From contig JASLOV010000104.1 of assembly GCA_030745285.1 (NCBI GenBank), positions 1 to 5,599 of the forward strand: 5,599 nt of DNA. The letters run 5' to 3'. Position numbers and translations under genes: made by a program. This DNA comes from Dehalococcoidia bacterium (GTDB lineage: Bacteria > Chloroflexota > Dehalococcoidia > UBA2979). Of the stretch, positions 1-4,897 are shown piece by piece (positions within the stretch are counted from its first letter, which is position 1; each line of letters opens with the position of its first letter). A model generated the notes under the pieces. That model searched no databases, was not told the DNA's origin, and saw nothing but the letters and a program-made list of their open reading frames with translations.

Positions 1-659
1 GGTTCCTTGTGATCGATTCCGACGCCCGCCTCTCCGGCCATCAAGGCGGCCGCCAGGTCACGGCTGTCGGACGGTAATCGGGCGAAGCTTGTCGCGTACC
101 GTCCGACGTGGTCGATGGTGTGCGCGTCGCTGCTGGCCACCGGCACGACGTTGATCGCGGCGGCAAGTTCGGATGCCAGCCTGTTCTCGCCTGCCGTGCA
201 GCCGTTGTTCAGCACCTCGATCGCGCTCACCAGTCCCGTAGACTGGCGGGCGGCTGCCGCCACCGGGTCGGCCACGGGGCCGTCCCGCAGCAGCCAGTGG
301 TGGGACGTGTCGAAGTAGGCCCTGAAGGGGTGAGCGAGCACGAGCGCCGCGCCGTCGATGCGGGCTTGCTCGGCGAGCTCATCGATGCAGCGGGTCCGTG
401 GGAATCGATCGAGCCCGACGGCCAGCACATGACCGATCTCGGTCACGACTTCCGCCGCGGGATAGACGCGAAACTCCAGAGTCGACCACCGCGCCGCCTC
501 GTCGGTCGACCACAGCCGGAAGTGCTCCGTGATCGCCACGCCAGCCAGGCCCCGGACCCGTGCATGCTCGACCATCTGCGCGGGTTCGATGGTGCTGTCG
601 AGCGAGCCCTGGCGCGTGTGAACGTGCAGGTCGACCCGGAACGGGCTCACTCGTGCCAT
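1..659 (-). CDS. PHP-domain metal-dependent phosphoesterase (C-terminus cut by window edge)
   Basis: This frame is open from an ATG at 659-657 to the window edge, giving 219 complete codons. It shows the ordered metal-binding motifs of the PHP (polymerase and histidinol phosphatase) superfamily: DLHVHT at residues 10-15, ITEH at 43-46, a glutamate at 70 followed by GH at 76-77, AHPF at 109-112, an IEVLN segment at 147-151 and SSDAH at 176-180. These His, Asp and Glu residues normally hold a two- or three-metal cluster that hydrolyses phosphoesters. The substrate cannot be told from sequence, since stand-alone PHP proteins include histidinol phosphatases, nucleases and AMP phosphatases. The first motif begins only ten residues in, so the start is well placed, with a weak GAGAG purine stretch just upstream. 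No membrane segment or signal peptide is visible, so it is probably cytosolic. It is on the same strand as the monooxygenase upstream but 244 bases from it, and probably has its own promoter. Family assignment is firm; the specific role is unknown. Confidence 0.9.
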   Translation of the reverse strand, partial: MARVSPFRVDLHVHTRQGSLDSTIEPAQMVEHARVRGLAGVAITEHFRLWSTDEAARWSTLEFRVYPAAEVVTEIGHVLAVGLDRFPRTRCIDELAEQARIDGAALVLAHPFRAYFDTSHHWLLRDGPVADPVAAAARQSTGLVSAIEVLNNGCTAGENRLASELAAAINVVPVASSDAHTIDHVGRYATSFARLPSDSRDLAAALMAGEAGVGIDHKE

Positions 660-696
660 TCGTCTCTCACGATCATCGGTATCGTCACCGGGCCGC

Positions 697-702
697 ACTA
701 TA
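697..702 (-). promoter_or_regulatory. Possible -10 box for the PHP gene
   Basis: On the minus strand the hexamer TATAGT sits 37 bases before the PHP start codon, in otherwise GC-rich DNA. No good -35 box is found at 16-18 bases, so the call rests on the -10 and on its resemblance to the site before the CoA-transferase operon: both read GTATAGT followed by a GCGGC block. Confidence 0.3.
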
Positions 703-739
703 CAGCGCGCACCGTGTCCCACCGGGTGAACTCGTCGGG

Positions 740-898
740 CTACTGACCGTCACGGCGCAGGCGGGCGTTGATCAGGAACATGATCAGGACCGGAATCGCT
801 CACCGCTCGTACCACGGATTGAGCCGCGTGAACGCCGCCTGCCGCGTGCCGAACCGGCTGCTGGCCTGGGGCGACCGGTCCTCCGAGTCGCCTCCGAC
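740..898 (-). pseudogene. Remnant or recoded small ORF with in-frame TGA
   Basis: This minus-strand stretch lies just downstream of the monooxygenase. In one frame it gives 32 codons (898-803), a TGA (802-800), then 19 more codons ending in TAG (742-740). Almost every codon on both sides of the TGA ends in G or C, as in the window's real genes and unlike the other two frames here. The first part ends in NPWYER. The second contains the hydrophobic run AIPVLIMFLI followed by the basic NARLRR, like the end of a small membrane-associated protein. No normal start exists in the open part. The nearest in-frame ATG (907-905) overlaps the monooxygenase stop as ATGA, but the third codon from it is another TGA (901-899). 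I do not recognise a family. It may be a decayed gene, a small gene with sequence errors, or chance composition. Confidence 0.3.
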
Positions 899-903
899 TC
901 ACC

Positions 904-2373
904 TCATTCGTAGAGGAACTCCGGGGCATCCAGGTCGATCGCGGGTATCTCGTCCTTCTCGCGCCAGTAGTCCTGAGAGTGCTGCCACTCGGGCTTGTCG
1001 CCTCTGCGGGGCAGCAGGTCCATGGCACGCATGAGATAGCCGGGGTTGAAGTTCTCCGGATCGATCCAGGGCAGAAGCTCCATGTCCTCGTCTTCCGGTC
1101 GCAGCGCGACCTCGACTCGCCGGGCACCCTTCTCTTCCATGTGCGCCAGGAGGCGGCAGACGAAGTCCGCCAGCAGCTCAACGCGCAACGTCCAGCTGGC
1201 TCGGAAGTAGCCGAAGATCCACAGCAGATTCGGCACGCCGGTGAACATCATGCCCCGGTAGTTGACGGTATCGGAGAAGACGAGCGGCTTACCGTCGATC
1301 TCGATGTCGATGTCTCCGAGCACGCTCATGTTGAAGCCGGTGGCCGTGATGATGATGTCGGCCTGAAGCTCGTCGCCGGACTTCAACAGGATTCCCTCGC
1401 CCGTGAACCGATCGATCTCGTCGGTGACGATCGACGCCTTGCCGGAGGTTAGGCCTTGGAAGATGTCACCGTCTGGGACAAAGGCGATGCGCTGCCGCCA
1501 GGGTCGGTAGCTCGGCGTGAAGTGCGTCTCCATGTCGTAGTCGGCGCCCAGGTAGGCGCGCACCCCGGCCAGGAGCTCGCTCTTCACCTTCTCCGGCTCG
1601 TCGAACGAGCGCTGGGTGAAGGTGGCCTGGTCGTGCAGGATCTTGCGGCGCACGATCTCGTGGATCCATTCTTCGTCGATATCAAGTTCGCGCAACGTCT
1701 CGGCCAGGTCGTTGCGGTTGCGGCCGGGCACGAAGTAGGTCGGCGAGCGCTGCAGCACGGTGACATGCTGGCAGTCGGCGGCGATCGCGGGCACGAGGGT
1801 GGCCGTCGTCGCGCCGGAGCCGATCACCACGACCTGCTTGCCGGCGTAGTCCAGGTCCTCCGGCCAGGTCTGCGGGTGCACGATCTCGCCCTGGAACTCC
1901 TCCATGCCGGGCCACTCCGGCGTGTAGCCTTCGGAGTGGCGATAGTAGCCCTGGCACATCCAGAGGAAGTTGGCGGTGAAGCGCAGCGACTCGCCGGTGT
2001 CCGTGCGGGTGGCCTCGATCGTCCAGCGGCTGTCCTCGCTCGACCATCGCGTGGATGTGATCTTGTGGTTGTAGCGGATGTACTGAGCGAGGTCGTTCTC
2101 TTCGACCACCTCGCCCATGTAGTCGAGGATCTCGTCCGCCGTGGCGATCGGCGGGCCCTCCCACGGCTTAAAGCGATAGCCGAACGTGTGGAGGTCGCTG
2201 TCGGAGCGGATGCCGGGATAGCGGTGCATCCACCACGTGCCGCCGAAGCTGTCGAGCGCCTCCAGCACGACGAAGCTGGTGCCCGGGCGTTGCCTGGTGA
2301 GGTGATAGGCGCCGCCCACGCCGGATATGCCGGCCCCGACGATGAGAACGTCGAAATGCTCCACTGGCGTCAT
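904..2373 (-). CDS. EthA-like class B flavoprotein (Baeyer-Villiger) monooxygenase
   Basis: The 489-residue product is a complete FAD- and NADPH-dependent monooxygenase. Such enzymes form a C4a-peroxyflavin and insert oxygen next to ketone carbonyls (Baeyer-Villiger) or oxidise S or N atoms. The FAD Rossmann motif GAGISG is at residues 13-18 with the ribose-binding Glu at 37. The FGGTWW and RYPGIRSDSD block follows at 42-59. The class fingerprint FxGxxxHxxxWP is met exactly at 159-170. A second nucleotide-binding motif, GSGATT, is at 184-189, and the ATGF segment is at 343-346. The block HFTPSYRPWRQR near 283-294 and the overall length resemble mycobacterial EthA, recalled as also 489 residues. 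An in-frame ATG at 2475 would add 34 residues of unrelated character. The ATG at 2373 is preferred because the Rossmann motif follows at the normal distance and purine-rich AAGGGCAGGGA lies 4-14 bases upstream. The redoxin gene is 144 bases upstream on the same strand. The substrate is unknown, but a cyclic or long-chain ketone is reasonable. Confidence 0.95.
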   Translation of the reverse strand: MTPVEHFDVLIVGAGISGVGGAYHLTRQRPGTSFVVLEALDSFGGTWWMHRYPGIRSDSDLHTFGYRFKPWEGPPIATADEILDYMGEVVEENDLAQYIRYNHKITSTRWSSEDSRWTIEATRTDTGESLRFTANFLWMCQGYYRHSEGYTPEWPGMEEFQGEIVHPQTWPEDLDYAGKQVVVIGSGATTATLVPAIAADCQHVTVLQRSPTYFVPGRNRNDLAETLRELDIDEEWIHEIVRRKILHDQATFTQRSFDEPEKVKSELLAGVRAYLGADYDMETHFTPSYRPWRQRIAFVPDGDIFQGLTSGKASIVTDEIDRFTGEGILLKSGDELQADIIITATGFNMSVLGDIDIEIDGKPLVFSDTVNYRGMMFTGVPNLLWIFGYFRASWTLRVELLADFVCRLLAHMEEKGARRVEVALRPEDEDMELLPWIDPENFNPGYLMRAMDLLPRRGDKPEWQHSQDYWREKDEIPAIDLDAPEFLYE

Positions 2374-2517
2374 TGAGTCCCTGCCCTTACTGCCGGCAAC
2401 GAAATGCAGCCGTCTGCGCGGGATAGTGCCATCCGCGGGCCCAAGCGGCCATGGTTCGGTCGGGGACAGCATCAAGAGTCGGAGGGCCCTGAGCGTCGGC
2501 AGCCTGATGATCTGCGC

Positions 2518-3042
2518 TCAGCCGGTCGCCTCGTCGGGCGGAAAGGAGCTGCCGTCGTGGACCATGCAGCCCGGGCGCAGGTCGGGCGCCTCTCCCGGCA
2601 CGATCTCGATCGGCGGCATGCCGGTGTGCTCGGCGACCGTGCGCGCGATGGCGTTCAGGGCGAGGCGATCGAAGCCTTCGTGGCTGGCGGTGACGGCGCC
2701 GTGCTCGATGAGGAAGAGCGCCGGCGTTGACGCCGGACCGTAGGCGCGCACGACCGCCAGCCCCTCGTCCAGCAGCAGGGGAAATTCGACGCCTGACTGT
2801 TGCTCGAAGGCCCGGACCGACTCGGCATCGTCCAGCGCGACGCCCCACAGTTCGAAGGCGGCGCCGGCGTAGGCGATATGGATGCGGTCCCAGAAGTCGT
2901 AGCTCAGCTCGCAGGTGAGGCAGTCGAGAGCGAAGAACGCCAGCAGCACCGGCCCGGCCGCGAGCGCATCCGCGAGTGAGTGGCGGTCGCCATCGATGTC
3001 ATCGAGTTCGACGGCGGGAGCGGTCTCGCCCGCGCTCAGCAT
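2518..3042 (-). CDS. Thioredoxin-fold redoxin (AhpC/TSA- or TlpA-like) with CxxC
   Basis: The 174-residue product reads as a redoxin-type thioredoxin-fold protein. It opens with GETAP (residues 5-9) and a DDIDGDRHSL strand-turn, the usual start of the AhpC/TSA and TlpA-like families. Strand VLLAFFALDC leads to a CLTC motif at 41-44, and a cis-proline is expected at TP (106-107) before the ALFLIEHG strand. This layout fits a thiol-disulfide oxidoreductase or an atypical peroxiredoxin. The classical peroxiredoxin PxxxTxxC motif is absent, so peroxidase activity is not assured. A third cysteine at 159 sits in a C-terminal tail reading RPGCMVHD, outside the core fold. No signal peptide or lipobox is seen, so it is probably cytosolic. 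The frame opens at a TTG (3117), but the ATG at 3042 puts the fold at the normal distance; no clear Shine-Dalgarno precedes it. It may supply or protect thiols for the neighbouring oxidative pathway, which is inference from position only. Confidence 0.8.
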   Translation of the reverse strand: MLSAGETAPAVELDDIDGDRHSLADALAAGPVLLAFFALDCLTCELSYDFWDRIHIAYAGAAFELWGVALDDAESVRAFEQQSGVEFPLLLDEGLAVVRAYGPASTPALFLIEHGAVTASHEGFDRLALNAIARTVAEHTGMPPIEIVPGEAPDLRPGCMVHDGSSFPPDEATG

Positions 3043-3103
3043 CGCGTTTGCCAACACCCCGGCATGGAACAGTCTTTCCCCGACGCACGGCGCAGCCCCG
3101 GCG

Positions 3104-3109
3104 TATAGT
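3104..3109 (+). promoter_or_regulatory. Possible -10 box for the CoA-transferase operon
   Basis: TATAGT lies 41 bases before the ATG of subunit A in the 108-base divergent gap. No convincing -35 hexamer stands at the normal distance. An 11-base palindrome, GTTGCGGCAAC (3108-3118), overlaps its last two bases and the expected transcription start, so it could serve as a repressor site. Confidence 0.4.
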
Positions 3110-3140
3110 TGCGGCAACGGTCACGTCTGCGGTTCCTCAT

Positions 3141-3145
3141 GGAGG
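3141..3145 (+). promoter_or_regulatory. Shine-Dalgarno deciding the subunit A start
   Basis: GGAGG is followed by a five-base spacer and the ATG at 3151. A second in-frame ATG at 3139 overlaps this site and would lack its own, so 3151 is the better start. Confidence 0.7.
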
Positions 3146-3150
3146 TATCG

Positions 3151-4017
3151 ATGCGAACGAAACTGGTCAGCCTCAGCGACGCCGCGAGCATGGTACGCGA
3201 CGGCGACGAAGTGGTGATGAGCTCCGGCTTCACGGACAGTCCGATGGCGATGTTGCGGGAGATTGTCCGCCAGGGCCCGAAGGACCTCCATGTCGTCGGC
3301 GTGGTCGGCGGATCGATCAACCTCGACTTCCTCGTGGGCTCCGGCCAGACGGCGGTCATGGACTGCTGCTCGATCGGCTTCGCCCCGTTCGCCCGCGAGG
3401 CGCCGAACTTCGACCGCTACGTGAAGGACAGCCGCATCTACGCGATGGACAACACCTGAGGCGTTCACTACTCGATGATCCAGGCTGGATCGATGGGCGT
3501 CCCTTACATTCCGGTTCGCGGCCTTGCCGGCACGGACGTGATGGAACGCCGAGACGACATGTTGATGGCCTACAGCCCGTTCGATGAGAACGAGTTGAAC
3601 GTGGTCGCGAAGGCGCAAAACCCCGATGTCGCCATTCTCCACGCCTCGAAGGCCGACGAGCAGGGCAGCGCCATTCTCCGCGCCTTCGGCGAGGACGTGA
3701 TGATTGCGCAGGCGTCGGCGAAGGTGATTGTCACCGCCGAGGAGATCGTGGACCGCGTTGCGCCGGGCGACCCCGGCGGCTCCTACATCTCGAGCATCAA
3801 CGTCACGGCCGTCGTGCATGCCCCGGGCGGCGCGCACCCCACCGCGGTCGACGGTTACTACGAGATGGATCGGGAGCACATCGAGGAGTACGTCCTCAGC
3901 TCCGAGAGCGACGAGTCGTTCCAGCGGTACCTGGAGCGCTACGTGCTCGGCAAAACGGAAGAGGAGTACCAGGCGATCGTCTCCGGGCGGTCGCTCGTCG
4001 CCGAACCCGCCGGCTAG
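3151..4017 (+). CDS. CoA-transferase-fold subunit A (GctA/IpdA-like), interrupted by an in-frame TGA
   Basis: Read through one TGA, this frame gives 288 residues, the normal size of the alpha subunit of class I CoA-transferases (glutaconate CoA-transferase A, IpdA). The N-terminal part (residues 1-102) has the opening DGDEVVMSSGF, the DLHVVGVVGG strand and the FLVGSGQTAVMD segment. The C-terminal part has GVPYIPVRGLAGTD (116-129), the AKAQNPDVAILHASKADEQG block near 153-172 and the signature VVHAPGGAHPT (221-231) followed by DGYYEMDREH. Both halves match the family and keep the same frame, so the break is one codon, TGA at 3457-3459 (residue 103), not a frameshift. If it stops translation, the products are a 102-residue fragment and possibly a 180-residue fragment restarting at ATG 3475, which has no good ribosome binding site. 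Neither would make a whole fold. Subunit B follows after 22 bases, so the two form an operon. Family assignment is firm; whether the gene is recoded, mutated or misread is open. Confidence 0.88.
3457..3459 (+). other. In-frame TGA codon inside CoA-transferase subunit A
   Basis: The codon sits between AAC ACC and GGC GTT CAC in a frame that is otherwise open from 3151 to 4017. It is followed by G, which is not an especially leaky context. It could be a selenocysteine codon, a nonsense mutation or a sequence error. Confidence 0.9.
3477..3491 (+). other. Perfect 6-bp hairpin with GGC loop, SECIS-compatible
   Basis: GATCCA (3477-3482) pairs fully with TGGATC (3486-3491) around a GGC loop. The apical loop begins 24 bases after the in-frame TGA. 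Bacterial SECIS elements, as I recall the published model, have a loop about 16-37 bases from the UGA, a short upper stem, and a G in the first two loop positions; this hairpin meets all three. Such a short stem can also arise by chance in coding DNA. Confidence 0.3.
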
Positions 4018-4039
4018 GTCCGCCCGTGCGGCCAGCCCG

Positions 4040-4780
4040 GTGACCTCCGCTCAGCGCCCGCCCTCCACGGAGGAGTTGATCGCGATCCTGATGTCGCGGG
4101 ACATTCGCGACTGGGAGACCTGCGCTTGCGGCGCGCTCTCGATGATGCCGGCGGCGTCGATGCTGCTGGCGGAGGCGACGCACGCGCCGCACATCGAGGT
4201 GATCATCCTCGGCAGCGACGAGTTGAGCGGGAACCTGGGGAAGGACATCCACTTCCTCTCCCAGCGCGGCAAGCTCGACCTCTTCTATCACAGCGCCGTG
4301 CAGTTCGATGCGGAAGGGAACTTCAACCTCCACGTGCTCGGCGACCCGGACGCGCCGGACCGGCGGCTGCCGGGCGGCTACGGCTCCGGGCTGATCTCGT
4401 ACACGGCGAAACGCATCTTCTTCTACCGCACTGAGCACAGCCTGCGTACGTTCGTGCCGAAGGTGGACTTCATCTCCGGCGCGTCGGTCACGCCGGCCGG
4501 GGTGAAGCGCGCTCCGGAACCGTTCCGCCTCTATACGCCGATGGCGATCCTCTCCTTCGACCGCGAGGCCGGGCGCTACATCGTGGAGTCCGTGCACGAG
4601 GGGTTCACCGCGGACGACGTGCGCGAGAACACCGGGTTCGAGCTCGATATTGCCGACCCGTGCCCCGTCACCCCACCTGTGAGCGATGAGGAACTGGGCA
4701 TGCTTCGCGGCGAGGTCCGTGATCGGATGATCGAGACCGGCACCTACTCGCAGTGGGCCGAGACCGCGCTCGCGCCCTAG
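4040..4780 (+). CDS. CoA-transferase-fold subunit B (GctB/IpdB-like)
   Basis: The 246-residue product is the beta partner of a class I CoA-transferase-fold enzyme. Family landmarks are the STEELIAILMSRDIRD opening helix, ATHAPHIEVII at 46-56, FDAEGNFN at 89-96 (matching the Q-D-x-x-G-N-x-N turn of the family), a GGYGSG glycine-rich loop at 112-117, RTFVPKVDFISG at 136-147 and the closing DDVRENTGFELDIA block. In GctB-type transferases the catalytic glutamate that forms the acyl-CoA thioester intermediate sits in a V-E-S-G motif nine positions from the A of the preceding AP. Here that position is Leu57, within IILGSDE. This loss is shared, from memory, with IpdB, part of a hydrolase that opens a steroid ring. 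The start is taken as GTG 4040, the first in-frame start after the stop of subunit A, 22 bases away. It has no clear Shine-Dalgarno, so translation may be coupled to subunit A. The frame also runs far upstream inside subunit A, but that part is only shadow coding. Confidence 0.88.
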   Translation: MTSAQRPPSTEELIAILMSRDIRDWETCACGALSMMPAASMLLAEATHAPHIEVIILGSDELSGNLGKDIHFLSQRGKLDLFYHSAVQFDAEGNFNLHVLGDPDAPDRRLPGGYGSGLISYTAKRIFFYRTEHSLRTFVPKVDFISGASVTPAGVKRAPEPFRLYTPMAILSFDREAGRYIVESVHEGFTADDVRENTGFELDIADPCPVTPPVSDEELGMLRGEVRDRMIETGTYSQWAETALAP

Positions 4781-4820
4781 CAACACCCGCATCGGCACAC
4801 CTCGCGCGCTGCGTCCGCAC

Positions 4821-4838
4821 CGCGCTCATCGCGCTCAT
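4821..4838 (+). repeat. Tandem 9-base repeat
   Basis: CGCGCTCAT occurs twice in immediate succession (4821-4829 and 4830-4838), between the end of subunit B and the VIT gene. It may be a paired binding site or simple slippage. Confidence 0.5.
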
Positions 4839-4857
4839 TGCGGGAACCACCCGGCGA

Positions 4858-4889
4858 CCGATGACGTCCTACCTCCGAAGCGTCATCGG
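4858..4889 (+). promoter_or_regulatory. 9-bp inverted repeat in the leader of the VIT-domain gene
   Basis: CCGATGACG (4858-4866) and CGTCATCGG (4881-4889) are perfect inverted repeats separated by 14 bases. The right arm ends inside the Shine-Dalgarno GGAGGG (4888-4893) of the next gene. As RNA, the hairpin would bury the first two bases of the ribosome binding site; as DNA, it could be an operator. There is no T-run, so a terminator is unlikely. Confidence 0.45.
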
Positions 4890-4897
4890 AGGGCCAG

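Noticed and set aside
769..789. Direct repeat TGATCAGGA, two copies 12 bases apart
   Set aside because: It is explained by two similar Leu-Ile stretches encoded on the minus strand; no further copies are present.
885..900. Hairpin GAGTCG-CCTC-CGACTC after the monooxygenase stop as a terminator
   Set aside because: The stem is only 6 bp with no T-run on either strand, and it lies inside the coding-like stretch, so it is weak evidence.
1456..2376. A 306-codon open frame on the plus strand, antisense to the monooxygenase
   Set aside because: It is a mirror effect of strong third-position GC bias in the gene on the other strand. It has no family motifs, and its Ala/Val/Gly/Arg/His-rich product is typical of such shadows.
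2374..2475. A 34-residue N-terminal extension of the monooxygenase from ATG 2475
   Set aside because: The family starts a few residues before the Rossmann strand. The extension has no recognisable content, and a purine-rich ribosome binding site favours ATG 2373.
2374..2520. Redoxin and monooxygenase lie in the same frame, separated only by the redoxin TGA, hinting at a read-through fusion
   Set aside because: Both proteins are complete at normal lengths, and the 49-codon link has no domain-like sequence. Shared frame is a one-in-three coincidence.
3043..3117. Redoxin start at the upstream TTG (3117)
   Set aside because: It would add 25 residues before the normal N-terminus and run through the putative promoter of the divergent operon.
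740..4017. General reassignment of TGA to a sense codon in this organism
   Set aside because: The monooxygenase and the redoxin both end in TGA at the expected family length, what follows does not look coding, and tryptophan is written TGG throughout.
3121..4798. Two long minus-strand open frames (3121-3879 and 3896-4798) opposite the CoA-transferase genes
   Set aside because: Their products are low-complexity His/Arg/Val-rich strings without domain motifs, while the plus strand has clear family sequence throughout.
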